DNA of 64,000 nucleotides from CAZMCC01 sp964564695 (lineage in GTDB: Bacteria; Planctomycetota; Phycisphaerae; Phycisphaerales; UBA1924): assembly GCA_964564695.1 (NCBI GenBank), contig CAZMCC010000001.1, forward strand, positions 1 to 64,000, read 5' to 3'. A model generated the notes under the pieces. It did not search any database. It saw only the letters and a program-made list of their open reading frames with translations, and had not been told where the DNA came from. Below, one piece after another: positions 26,762 to 34,802 of the stretch (positions are counted from its first letter, which is position 1; each line of letters begins with the position of its first letter). A program made the translations under genes and the position numbers.

Positions 26762-27874
26762 ATGTCCTCCACCACCGCTCCGTCCCGCCCCGTCGTCGTC
26801 CCCGCCGACGCGGCTTCCAAGTCCACGCCCACCACCATGCGCGCACTCGTCAAGCACCACGCCGGCCCAGAGCTCAAGCTCGACGCCAATCGTCCCGTCC
26901 CCACCCCCGGCCCCCGCGACGTGCTCATCCGCGTCAAAAAGGTCGGCATCTGCGGCACCGACCGGCACATCTGGGAATGGGACGCCTGGGCCGCCGGGCG
27001 CATCCCCGTCGGCATCGTGACCGGGCACGAGTTCGTCGGCATCGTCGAGAAGGTCGGCTCGGCCGTCACCAAGTACCAGCCGGGCCAGCGCGTCAGCGCC
27101 GAGGGCCACATCTCCCCGATGGTCGGCTACAACGCCCGCACCGGCAACGCCCACATCGCGAGCGACATGGTCATCCTCGGCGTCGATCGCGACGGCGTCT
27201 TCGCCGACTACGTCTGCGTCCCCGAGGACAACGTGTGGCCCGTGCACCCGGGCATCCCGGATAAGGTCGCGGCCGTGCTGGACCCGCTCGGCAACGCCGT
27301 GCACACCGTGATGTCCGCGGGCGTCTCCGCCAAGACCGTGCTCGTGACGGGCGTGGGCATCATCGGCCTCATGGCGGTGACGGTGGCGAAGGCCGCGGGC
27401 GCCAGCCGCATCTTCGCGGTCGACATCGACCCCAAGCGACTCGCGCTTGCCAAGAAGCTCGGCGCCGTCGAGGCGTTCGACGCCCGCGACGCGTCGTGGG
27501 TGAAGACTCTCCGGGCCGACACCCGCGGCGACGGGCCCGACGTGCTCCTCGAAATGTCCGGCGCCCCCTCCGCGATCGACGCGGGCTTCAGCGCCCTGCG
27601 CTTCGGCGGGACGGCCGCGCTGCTGGGCATCCCCTCGCGCCCGATCACGTTCGACCTCACCAGCCACGTCGTCTTCAAGGGCGCGACGGTGCTGGGGATC
27701 AACGGTCGCAAGATGTTCGAGACGTGGTACCAGATGGAGGCGCTTTTGCTCTCGGGCCGCCTCGAGCTCGACGAGATCATCACCCACGAGATCCCGCTCG
27801 AAGACTTCGCCAGGGGCTTCAAGCTCATGCAGACGGGCGAGGGGATCAAGATTGTGATGAGCGTGTCGCCCTGA
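26762..27874 (+). CDS. tdh: L-threonine 3-dehydrogenase-like zinc alcohol dehydrogenase
   Basis: This cytoplasmic medium-chain dehydrogenase should oxidise L-threonine with NAD+ to 2-amino-3-ketobutyrate. It tracks E. coli Tdh along its length: VGICGTDRHIWEWD (catalytic Zn Cys), VTGHEFVG (His-Glu ligands), the Rossmann motif GVGIIGLMAV, LEMSGAPSAID, and NGRKMFETWYQMEALLLSGR. The structural zinc lobe is odd: the four Cys of Tdh (CxxCxxCx7C) are all absent from EGHISPMVGYNARTGN. Similarity to E. coli begins at the internal ATG 26837 (MRALVKHH); the 25 residues before it are Ser/Thr/Pro-rich. No good ribosome site marks either start. Confidence 0.85.
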   Translation: MSSTTAPSRPVVVPADAASKSTPTTMRALVKHHAGPELKLDANRPVPTPGPRDVLIRVKKVGICGTDRHIWEWDAWAAGRIPVGIVTGHEFVGIVEKVGSAVTKYQPGQRVSAEGHISPMVGYNARTGNAHIASDMVILGVDRDGVFADYVCVPEDNVWPVHPGIPDKVAAVLDPLGNAVHTVMSAGVSAKTVLVTGVGIIGLMAVTVAKAAGASRIFAVDIDPKRLALAKKLGAVEAFDARDASWVKTLRADTRGDGPDVLLEMSGAPSAIDAGFSALRFGGTAALLGIPSRPITFDLTSHVVFKGATVLGINGRKMFETWYQMEALLLSGRLELDEIITHEIPLEDFARGFKLMQTGEGIKIVMSVSP

Positions 27875-27877
27875 TTG

Positions 27878-27921
27878 TGTCAACTTCTGAAAGTTGACAA
27901 AAGAGAAATGCCGCCTATTCT
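27878..27921 (+). promoter_or_regulatory. Palindromic operator overlapping the fic promoter
   Basis: TGTCAACTT (27878-27886) and AAGTTGACA (27891-27899) are perfect 9-bp arms around CTGA. The right arm contains a consensus -35, TTGACA (27894-27899), and a -10-like TATTCT follows at 27916-27921 after 16 bases. A repressor bound here would block the polymerase. The Fic start is 21 bases downstream. Confidence 0.7.
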
Positions 27922-27942
27922 ACCGCGAAAGCGGAGGTAGGC

Positions 27943-29313
27943 ATGCGCATTGAGCGGCCGCCATTGACATTTGAGCAAGCGTTTGATCGGCCCTCGCCGG
28001 TCGTCGGCGATGCGGAGTCTGGTGCGGTTGCTCGCCTGCTTGCCGATTACCGCCCATGGCGGAAAACCAGGTACGCCGCGGCGGAACTGGGTTTGGATCC
28101 TGAGACGGCCTGGTTGCTCACGAAGCGTGCACGATTCCCCATGTTTCGCCGGGTGAGCCTGCCGCGGGCGGAGGGGGGGCGCTTCGGTCTGACACACACC
28201 CCACAGATGGCCGAATCGCTCCTGCTCATCGACAGAAGCACCGGCGTGGTCGGCACGCCGAGGGTCCGGCAGAACCTCACGCTGCACAAGCGGCTGCTCG
28301 CCCTTGCCAAGGACGGCCAGCTCACCGCCCCCCGGCGGGTCCGCACGGACATGGAGGAAGCCGCGGAGTCGGCGATCATCGAAGGTGCGTCCGGTACGCG
28401 CCAGGAGGCGATCGAACTCCTGCGCTCCGGACGTCGACCGAAGTCGATTTCAGAGCGCATGGTCATCAACAATTACATGACCATGCAGCGTATCAAGGAG
28501 CTGGTGGACACCCCGCTCAGCCCGGCGCTGATCCTTGAGCTTCAAGAGTTGATCACTGAGGGCACTCTCGACGACCCGGCGGAGGCTGGGCGCTTTCGGC
28601 GGGCCGAACAACCGGTCCGCATCGTCGATACTCGGGACGAAACGGTCATCTTCGAGCCGCCTCACGCCGCGCTCGTTGTTGACTACGTGACACGCCTCTG
28701 CAAATTCGCCAACACGGACCACGCGGGCGCCGACTTCCTTCATCCCGTTATCAAGGCGGCGATTCTCCACTTCATGATCGGATACATCCATCCGTTTGCG
28801 GACGGCAACGGGCGCACCGCGCGGGCGATGTTCTACTGGTTCGCCCTCCGACATGGGTACACGCTCTTCGAGTACCTTTCCATCTCTGAAGTCATCCGCA
28901 AGGGTTACGCGCGTTACCCACAGGCGTACGTCGACGTTGAAACGGACGACGGTGACCTGACGTATTTCGTCCTGTACAAGTTGGACATCATCTCGCAGGC
29001 GCTGGACCGGCTTGCGGAAAAGCTCGCTCTGGACGCCGAGAAGATCAAGCTCAGCGAGCGACTGCTCGCACTGGCGGAAGGGCTCAATCTCCGGCAGCGA
29101 CTCCTCTTGGAACATTCCCTCCGCCACCCGCTTACGCAGTACACGGTCAAGACCCACGCAAACTCGAATGGCATCGTTCTCACCACGGCGCGTGCCGACC
29201 TCGAGCAGCTTGTCATTCTCAAACTTCTCGCCACCGCCAAGCGAGGCAAGGAAGTCATCTATATGGCCACGCCCAAGCTCACCCAGAGGCTCGCCGCCAA
29301 GAGGCTGGTCTGA
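27943..29313 (+). CDS. Fic family protein with intrinsic inhibitory helix and C-terminal winged-helix region
   Basis: The protein has 456 residues. The Fic motif HPFADGNGRTAR (283-294) matches HPFx(D/E)GNGRxxR exactly, so transfer of AMP from ATP to a protein hydroxyl is expected. An inhibitory motif (S/T)xxxE(G/N) is present as SAIIEG (143-148). Its Glu147 should block ATP binding, marking a self-inhibited class II Fic. The last 100 residues look like a winged-helix domain (LRQRLLLEHSLRHPLTQYTV, the TTARADLEQLVILKLL region), usual in standalone Fic proteins. GGAGG lies about seven bases before the ATG. The palindrome over its promoter suggests autoregulation or control by an unlinked repressor. 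Base composition is somewhat less GC-rich than neighbours, hinting at transfer. No antitoxin gene is adjacent. Confidence 0.92.
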   Translation: MRIERPPLTFEQAFDRPSPVVGDAESGAVARLLADYRPWRKTRYAAAELGLDPETAWLLTKRARFPMFRRVSLPRAEGGRFGLTHTPQMAESLLLIDRSTGVVGTPRVRQNLTLHKRLLALAKDGQLTAPRRVRTDMEEAAESAIIEGASGTRQEAIELLRSGRRPKSISERMVINNYMTMQRIKELVDTPLSPALILELQELITEGTLDDPAEAGRFRRAEQPVRIVDTRDETVIFEPPHAALVVDYVTRLCKFANTDHAGADFLHPVIKAAILHFMIGYIHPFADGNGRTARAMFYWFALRHGYTLFEYLSISEVIRKGYARYPQAYVDVETDDGDLTYFVLYKLDIISQALDRLAEKLALDAEKIKLSERLLALAEGLNLRQRLLLEHSLRHPLTQYTVKTHANSNGIVLTTARADLEQLVILKLLATAKRGKEVIYMATPKLTQRLAAKRLV

Positions 29314-29393
29314 TCGTCCGCGTTCCCAGAAGCCATCCACGGGCGAACTTGGTCAACTGACCCCCGATCGCGAGCAACGCCCCCTCCAAACGA

Positions 29394-29426
29394 CAACACC
29401 CCGACGGGCAAGCCGCCGGGGTGTTG
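29394..29426. terminator. Bidirectional terminator-like hairpin between fic and the convergent PEP-CTERM gene
   Basis: CAACACCCCG (29394-29403) pairs perfectly with CGGGGTGTTG (29417-29426). It sits in the 151-base gap between two converging genes. T-rich sequence is short on both sides. Confidence 0.7.
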
Positions 29427-29464
29427 TGATGTTGATGCCTAATTACCCGAAATCCCGAGGTCGA

Positions 29465-30166
29465 TCAGCTCCGGCGACGCCGGACAGCGACCAGCCCGCC
29501 CAAGCCGAGCAGGGCCGCGGCACCGGGAGCGGGAACCTCGCGGACAGAGATTTCCACGTTGTCGATGCCCCAGGATTCATCGAGCCCACCCTGCCAGCCA
29601 GAGCCGGCGGCGATGAAGTCGATCGTGGCGGTGGAGCCCGTGTGCGGGATGTTCTGCAGCAGCGGCTCAAGGGTCATGTCGTACGCCTTCTCGCCCCAAC
29701 TGCCGTTCCAGCCGACGCTGCCGCCGGAGTAGATCAGCCCGGCGGGGACCGCGGGGACGTAGTTCGTGCTTCCGCTGGCGATGGCGAATGTGGCCTGGAA
29801 GACCTGGGTGCCGTCGACCCAGACCTGGAAGTAATCGGGAGCCGGGCTGCCGTTGTCGCTGTCCCACGAGTCGATCGCCGCGAGCAGGAACCCGACCGAG
29901 ATCGAGCTGTGCGCCGGGAGCGAACTCAGGCTCAGCGTGGACGCCACCGCCGGGCCGACCGAGTCGTTCCGCAGCAGGTTGCCGCCAAACAGGTTCGGGG
30001 GGTTGCCCATGCCGGTGAACCCGGCGACGGACTCGGCCGTGCCGGCCCCGCTGAACTGGGCCGGGATGCCGCTGTCAAAGTTGTTGGAGAACACCGTGGT
30101 CTGGGCCGTCGCCGTCAACGCACAGACGGCAACCGTCGCCATCCCGATCAGGCTCACGCACTTCAT
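29465..30166 (-). CDS. Secreted protein with PEP-CTERM-like sorting tail
   Basis: The protein has 233 residues. A signal peptide (about 1-21, ending TATA) is followed by a beta-sandwich-like body (FSNNFDSGIPAQFSG, DYFQVWVDGTQVFQATF, GLDESWGIDNVEISV). The last part resembles concanavalin-like or carbohydrate-binding domains. The C-terminus reads VPAPGAAALLGLGGLVAVRR with further Arg: a Pro motif, transmembrane helix and basic tail, as in PEP-CTERM/exosortase sorting signals. It is expected at the cell surface or in the extracellular matrix. GGAG lies about 11 bases before the ATG. The 295 bases upstream, shared with the divergent WGEN-repeat gene, hold only promoters as far as I can see. Confidence 0.8.
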   Translation of the reverse strand: MKCVSLIGMATVAVCALTATAQTTVFSNNFDSGIPAQFSGAGTAESVAGFTGMGNPPNLFGGNLLRNDSVGPAVASTLSLSSLPAHSSISVGFLLAAIDSWDSDNGSPAPDYFQVWVDGTQVFQATFAIASGSTNYVPAVPAGLIYSGGSVGWNGSWGEKAYDMTLEPLLQNIPHTGSTATIDFIAAGSGWQGGLDESWGIDNVEISVREVPAPGAAALLGLGGLVAVRRRRS

Positions 30167-30407
30167 AACACATTACTCCAGATTCGCGTTCAGGTGATCG
30201 AGGCCGAACCCGCCGCCGGTTCCCTCTCCTTTGAAAGCCTCGACACAGCACACAAACCCTATCCGATACAACCGATTTGAGACATGAACTCGGTATTTGT
30301 CGCATCAAGATGAGGAAAGACGGAGCCTTGGTAGTTGTCCTGCCAAACGAATTCGGGGGCTTAGGGGCTTATTCGGTCCCGGATTTCGCCCTCTGTCATG
30401 CCTGACC

Positions 30408-30435
30408 TTGGCGCACCCCGACATCCTTGTATACT
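30408..30435 (+). promoter_or_regulatory. Strong sigma-70-like promoter of the WGEN-repeat gene
   Basis: TTGGCG (30408-30413) and TATACT (30430-30435) are 16 bases apart and end 26 bases before the start. This is the closest -10 to consensus among the promoters listed here. Confidence 0.6.
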
Positions 30436-30461
30436 CGCGTTGTCCCTTCGGGAGAGATCAC

Positions 30462-31136
30462 ATGCGTACCACCCTCGCGCTGGCCCTCTTTGGCGCCATC
30501 GCCGCGTCCGCCTCCGCCCAGCCGTTCTCGAACGTTCGGGACGACCACAAGTTCGCCTGGGGCGAGAACATCGGTTTCCTCAACTGGCGCGACGCCGGCA
30601 GCGACGTTGAGGGTGTTCGCATCCGGTTCACCTACGGCGGCTTCATGGACGGGTACATCTGGGGCGAGAACGTCGGCTGGATCAAGACCGGCAACGGCAA
30701 CCCCGGCCCGTACGCCAACACCAACAACACCAACTACGGCGTCAACATCAATCTCACGACCGGCAATCTCAGCGGCTTCGCCTGGGGTGAGAACATCGGC
30801 TGGATCAACTTCAGCGGCGGCGCCCTCGCCACCCCAGCGAACCCCGCCCGCGTCGATTTCGTGACCCGGCGCCTCCGCGGCTACGCCTGGGGCGAGAACG
30901 TCGGCTGGATCAACCTCGACAACGCGACCGTCTTCGTCGCCATGTTCTGCCTCACCGACATCAACCAGGACGGGATCTCGAACTCCACCGACGTCGGCGA
31001 GTTCATCAACCTCTGGTTCCAGGATCAGGTCAAGGGCAGCCTGCAGGCCGACTTCGACGGCAACGGGATCGTGAACTCCACCGACGTCGGCGAGTTCATC
31101 AACGCCTGGTTCAGCGATCAGCTCAACTGCATCTGA
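30462..31136 (+). CDS. Secreted WGEN-repeat protein with dockerin-type C-terminus
   Basis: The protein has 224 residues. A signal peptide (1-20) is followed by four repeats centred on WGENxGWxN at about 32-42, 66-75, 107-117 and 142-152 (FAWGENIGFLN, YIWGENVGWIK, FAWGENIGWIN, YAWGENVGWIN). The C-terminus has two EF-hand-like units, DINQDGISNSTDVGEFINLW and DFDGNGIVNSTDVGEFINAW, almost the same as those in the large protein at 8.7-11 kb. Cys163 and Cys223 bracket the pair and could form a disulfide. The WGEN units look like a small repeated beta domain of unknown ligand. I infer surface or matrix display. GGGAGA precedes the ATG at 30462. Confidence 0.85.
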   Translation: MRTTLALALFGAIAASASAQPFSNVRDDHKFAWGENIGFLNWRDAGSDVEGVRIRFTYGGFMDGYIWGENVGWIKTGNGNPGPYANTNNTNYGVNINLTTGNLSGFAWGENIGWINFSGGALATPANPARVDFVTRRLRGYAWGENVGWINLDNATVFVAMFCLTDINQDGISNSTDVGEFINLWFQDQVKGSLQADFDGNGIVNSTDVGEFINAWFSDQLNCI

Positions 31137-31239
31137 GTCGCCTCGCGGCGGCACCACTCGATTTGGTGGATTTGCCGCGGTGCATGTGCGCGTTTGCGCG
31201 CAGGTTTGTGAACATACCAGACCGTTTGTTCCCGCCGCA

Positions 31240-31268
31240 TTGAGTGGTGCGCGGGGTTGGGGTATCTT
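31240..31268 (+). promoter_or_regulatory. Promoter of the C25-like peptidase operon
   Basis: TTGAGT (31240-31245) and TATCTT (31263-31268) are 17 bases apart, 60 bases before the start codon. Confidence 0.5.
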
Positions 31269-31328
31269 GTCGCTCTTGCGTGCCGTGACGCTCGCGCCCG
31301 TGTCCCACCGAACACAGGAGCCGTGCGC

Positions 31329-32897
31329 ATGTCGAGCAAGACGGTCGTCACGAACTATTCCGCCTTCACCGCGAAGTACGGGGCCGCGGGGGTCAAGCGT
31401 CTCAAGCAGGCGGTCACCCGCCTGGTCGCGGCCGACAAGAAGCGGGGCCTGACGACCCGCGTCGCCGATCTCTCGAACGCCGCCAACATGAAGGCGGCCG
31501 GCGGGAAGAAGGTCGATGATCCGCAGGACCGCAAGGCGTGCAAGGCGGCCGTCGACGCGATCTTCCGCAAGACGCGTCCGGACTACCTCATGCTTCTGGG
31601 TTCGGTCGACGTCGTCCCGCACCAGGACATGGACAACCCCTTCGCCGGGGGTGACGACGACCCCACTGTGCCGGGCGACCTGCCGTACGCCTGCGAGGAG
31701 CCGTTCAGCACGCGCACCGAGAAGTTCAAGGGCCCGACGCGCGTCGTCGGGCGCCTCCCCAACGTCACCGGCGACACGACCCCCGACTACCTCATCGGCC
31801 TGCTCGACTCCGCGGCGACCTTCGTCAAGCGCCCGCACAGCGACTACGCCTCGTACCTCGGCCTGACCGCCGAGGCGTGGGACGCCTCGACGCGCGAAAG
31901 CCTCGCGAACATCTTCGGCTCGGCCGACACCATCCAGGGCATTCCCCCGCACGGGCCCGCCTGGGCCGACGACATGCTCGGGGCCCGCTGCCACTTCGTG
32001 AATTGCCATGGGGCCGACACCGTGGCCGAGTTCTACGGCCAGCCGCGGGGCCGAAACCAGTACCCCATCGCTCACGAGGCCCGTCGCGTCGTCGGCAAGC
32101 TCAGCCAAGGCACGATCGCCGCGGTCGAGTGCTGCTACGGCGGCCAACTCTACAACCCCGAGCCCGCCGGCGTGCACGCCTCGATCGTCAATACCTACCT
32201 CGGGCACGGGTGCTGCGGCTATTTCGGCGCGACCACCATCGCCTATGGCCCGGCGGAGGGCCAGGGCGCGGCCGATCTCATCTGCCAGTTCTTCATCAAG
32301 AACATCCTCAACGGCGCTTCCACCGGACGCGCAGCGCTGATGGCCCGCCAGCAGTTCGTGCAGGCCGCGGGCACCCTCGACCCGGCCGACGTGAAGACGC
32401 TCGGCCAGTTCAACCTGCTGGGCGACCCCTCGGTGCACCCGGTCGAGGCGCCGCCAACGGGGGCCGGCGGCTCCGAACCGAAGCTGATGAAGGCCGCGGC
32501 CGGTATGGCCGGCGCCAAGAGCATGGGCGCCCCGGACCTCCTGCGGACCCTTCGACGCGCCGAGCTGGTCGACATCGGCCTGCGCCTGGCGAACTCGGCG
32601 GCGGCCGCGATGTCGGTAGCGTCCAAGATGCCCGGCGGGCCGATCGTCAAGGCGATGGCGGCCCTCGCCCACGCCTCGGGCATCCTCGACCCCAAGTTCA
32701 TGAGCTTCAAGACCGACGCCCCGGCGCCCAGCGCCTGGTACGCCAAAAGCAAGATGGCCGAGACTCCCACGCCCGAGTTCCACGCGGCGGTGGGCCAGGT
32801 GGACGCCCCGGACGCCCCATCGGCCCAGTTTTCGGCGGTGGTGGCGACGGTGCTCGAGGGCAAAGTGGTGAGCGCCCGGCAGCTCTACAGTCGGTGA
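31329..32897 (+). CDS. Gingipain-like (family C25, clan CD) cysteine peptidase, cytoplasmic
   Basis: The protein has 522 residues. Family C25 landmarks appear in order: PDYLMLLGSVDVVPHQDMDN (84-103), TRVVGRLPNVTGDTTPDYLI (137-156), the catalytic His in FVNCHGAD (H227), and the nucleophile Cys in AAVECCYGG (C268 or C269). These match the caspase/gingipain fold. Unlike gingipains it has no signal peptide, propeptide or secretion domain, so it should act inside the cell. Residues about 385-522 form an Ala-rich extension of unknown fold. AGGAG precedes the ATG at 31329. The next gene starts directly after its stop codon, so the products are probably made together. Target and activating signal are unknown. 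Confidence 0.82.
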   Translation: MSSKTVVTNYSAFTAKYGAAGVKRLKQAVTRLVAADKKRGLTTRVADLSNAANMKAAGGKKVDDPQDRKACKAAVDAIFRKTRPDYLMLLGSVDVVPHQDMDNPFAGGDDDPTVPGDLPYACEEPFSTRTEKFKGPTRVVGRLPNVTGDTTPDYLIGLLDSAATFVKRPHSDYASYLGLTAEAWDASTRESLANIFGSADTIQGIPPHGPAWADDMLGARCHFVNCHGADTVAEFYGQPRGRNQYPIAHEARRVVGKLSQGTIAAVECCYGGQLYNPEPAGVHASIVNTYLGHGCCGYFGATTIAYGPAEGQGAADLICQFFIKNILNGASTGRAALMARQQFVQAAGTLDPADVKTLGQFNLLGDPSVHPVEAPPTGAGGSEPKLMKAAAGMAGAKSMGAPDLLRTLRRAELVDIGLRLANSAAAAMSVASKMPGGPIVKAMAALAHASGILDPKFMSFKTDAPAPSAWYAKSKMAETPTPEFHAAVGQVDAPDAPSAQFSAVVATVLEGKVVSARQLYSR

Positions 32898-33161
32898 GTG
32901 AGCGAGAAGATCCAGGGCCATGTGACCCGCGAACCCGTCGCCCCGGGCTCCAAGTCCGACCGTGAGGCGGTGATGATCCGCGCCGACGACGGGCGCCGCC
33001 TGCTCCTGCGCATCAAGGGCAACCCCGCGCTGGGCGACCCCGCCCTCGACGTCCTCGTCGGCAAGCACATCGTCGCCGAGGGCGTCGTCACGAGCACGGC
33101 GTTCATCATGGAGAGCTTCACCGAGGGCGAAGCACCCCGCGGCGGGAAGCCCCCGCGCTGA
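32898..33161 (+). CDS. Small beta-rich partner protein of the C25-like peptidase
   Basis: The protein has 87 residues and starts at GTG 32898, immediately after the TGA of the peptidase gene (TGAGTG). The pattern of short strands (KIQGHVTREPV, AVMIRADDGRRLLLRI, LVGKHIVAEGVVTSTAFIM) is that of a small five-stranded barrel, possibly an OB fold. It has no Cys, no signal peptide and a basic Pro-rich tail. The zero-base spacing implies fixed stoichiometry with the peptidase. It could be an inhibitor, a sensor or a substrate. These are guesses, since I recognise no named family. Confidence 0.75.
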   Translation: MSEKIQGHVTREPVAPGSKSDREAVMIRADDGRRLLLRIKGNPALGDPALDVLVGKHIVAEGVVTSTAFIMESFTEGEAPRGGKPPR

Positions 33162-33166
33162 CGCGA

Positions 33167-33700
33167 TCAATTCAGCAGCTTGCTCCACGCCCCGGATGCT
33201 TCGCGCCACGCGCCGCTCTCGACGCAGCCCACGACGACTTCGTCACGCGCGGCGCCGAGGTCGGCGGATGTCGTCTCGGTCACGCCGGGCGGGCGCGTGG
33301 CCCACATCAGCAGCGTCGGCAACACGTACCAGACGAATCCGAAGGTCAGCCCCTTTGCGTTGCGCAGTAGCGCGTCGGTGTTCCGCGGCTCCTGCTGCAG
33401 GCCGACGACGAACCAGCGCACGTTGGACAGCAGGATGAGCGCGGCGATCACCGTGGTCGGGACCATCCACCACGGGGCCGTGCGGTGCCACGACGTGCCA
33501 TAAGCGAAGGGCGCTGCGATATACCCGGTGTGCAGGAGCAGCACGATGACGCCGAAGCCGATCGCCATGGCCCACTCCTGCCACGTGATGGGGCCTTTGG
33601 CGTTCGGGCGCGTCATGCCGAAGAACGTGTACACCGCGACCAGCGAGAAGAACACGCCGGTGATCGCGGGGAGCGCGAGGAGTATGCGGGCGAAGGGCAT
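33167..33700 (-). CDS. Four-helix membrane protein, unknown function
   Basis: The protein has 177 residues with four predicted transmembrane helices: ILLALPAITGVFFSLVAVYT, AIGFGVIVLLLHTGYIAA, MVPTTVIAALILLSNV and GFVWYVLPTLLMWA. A soluble tail ends WSKLLN. No family motif is recognised. It starts three bases after the stop of the gene at 33704-34648 and ends six bases from the convergent small gene, so it is the second gene of a two-gene minus-strand operon. Confidence 0.75.
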   Translation of the reverse strand: MPFARILLALPAITGVFFSLVAVYTFFGMTRPNAKGPITWQEWAMAIGFGVIVLLLHTGYIAAPFAYGTSWHRTAPWWMVPTTVIAALILLSNVRWFVVGLQQEPRNTDALLRNAKGLTFGFVWYVLPTLLMWATRPPGVTETTSADLGAARDEVVVGCVESGAWREASGAWSKLLN

Positions 33701-33703
33701 GGG

Positions 33704-34648
33704 TTATTCCGGCGCGGGTTCGCGCCCGAGGATCGAGATCAGCCGGGCCCGGTCCTGGGCCTGGGCCCGGTTGAATTGCTCGCCCTCCACCTCGGTGTGG
33801 GGATCGGGGTATGTGCTGGACCGCCAGGAGAGGGCGCGGCGGAACGCCTCGTCGCACGCCGTGCGGTCGGGTTTGCGCTGCTTGACGAGCTGCGCGAGTC
33901 GTTCCTCGTAGAGCTGCGAGAGCGGGACCGCGGCGTGGAAGTACGGGTCCACGTTCCTCATGAGCAGCTCGGCGTCGTCGTAGCGGTCCTGGCCGATGAG
34001 CGTGCGGGCGAGCGCGACCGCCTCCTCCTGACGCGGCTTGAGCGCCTCGAGGTCGATAAGCGTGGCGCCCCGTCCGCGCGGCCAGGCGCCGATCTCGGCG
34101 TCGGGCATGTCGCAGATCGGCACCATCGCGTTGGGCACGCACGCGACCGTCGGCCCCTTGGGCGAATCGAGCTCGATCGAGACGATGCTCTGCTCCAGCA
34201 TCTTCCCGTAGCTCGGCCACAGCTCGGTGGGGCACAGGGCCTGCACGGTGACGAGGTGCTTGCCGTCCTCGAACAGCACGAACCGCATGGTCATCGGCGT
34301 GCCGTCCTGCTCCTGCTCGGCTTCGCAGAGGATGGCGGGGTGGTTGTGATTCGGTCCGCCGACGTAGCCGGAGACGAGCCCGGTGATCGTGAGCTTGAAG
34401 TGGTCCGCGAGGTAGCGGGCCCAGTCCTCCATGCTCCCGTTCTCGTATGCGGGCCGGGCGGCGACGGCGAGGAACGCCGCGGCGACCGACGAGCTCAGCA
34501 GCGTGAGCGGGAACGACTTCGTGGGGTCGGAGAAGTCGGGCTCTTCGGCGGGCATCGGGGGCTCGACGAAGTCCTTGGGGACCAGCAGCGAGAACCCCAG
34601 GTCGGGGAACTTGGCGGGGAACTGCTTGCGGGTGTGGGACTTGCTCAT
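33704..34648 (-). CDS. Protein of unknown function with PsbP/DUF1795-like N-terminal half
   Basis: The protein has 314 residues and no signal peptide. The N-terminal half (FPDLGFSLLVPKDFVEPP, DWARYLADHFKLTITGL, MTMRFVLFEDGKHLVTVQAL, LWPSYGKMLEQSIVSIEL) has the strand and helix order of small alpha/beta domains that bind or report on lipoproteins and photosystem subunits (PsbP, DcrB). The C-terminal half is helical with a tandem-repeat look (EAVALARTLIGQDRYDDAEL). CGGAG precedes the ATG. It is probably co-transcribed with the membrane protein that follows. Function is unknown, and the fold resemblance is only a suggestion. Confidence 0.65.
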   Translation of the reverse strand: MSKSHTRKQFPAKFPDLGFSLLVPKDFVEPPMPAEEPDFSDPTKSFPLTLLSSSVAAAFLAVAARPAYENGSMEDWARYLADHFKLTITGLVSGYVGGPNHNHPAILCEAEQEQDGTPMTMRFVLFEDGKHLVTVQALCPTELWPSYGKMLEQSIVSIELDSPKGPTVACVPNAMVPICDMPDAEIGAWPRGRGATLIDLEALKPRQEEAVALARTLIGQDRYDDAELLMRNVDPYFHAAVPLSQLYEERLAQLVKQRKPDRTACDEAFRRALSWRSSTYPDPHTEVEGEQFNRAQAQDRARLISILGREPAPE

Positions 34649-34802
34649 GGCGCGTGGAACTCCGGGGACACACGAGCATGCGAGAAGGGGGCGGCCCGGG
34701 GATCACGATTTCTCGCGGAGCGAAATCCCAACCCGGGGCATCCCCGAATCCGCGGTGCCCGCGCGCCGCAACGCCGACCGTACCCCCGCGGTATGCGGTA
34801 GC

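Noticed and set aside
27943..29313. Fic gene as part of a two-gene Fic/antitoxin pair.
   Set aside because: No small antitoxin gene lies before or after it; the inhibitory motif is within the protein itself.
34431..34802. In-frame extension of the zinc-ribbon gene upstream to 34431.
   Set aside because: This part lies antisense to the conserved gene at 33704-34648 and gives a Pro/Arg-rich stretch with no motif.
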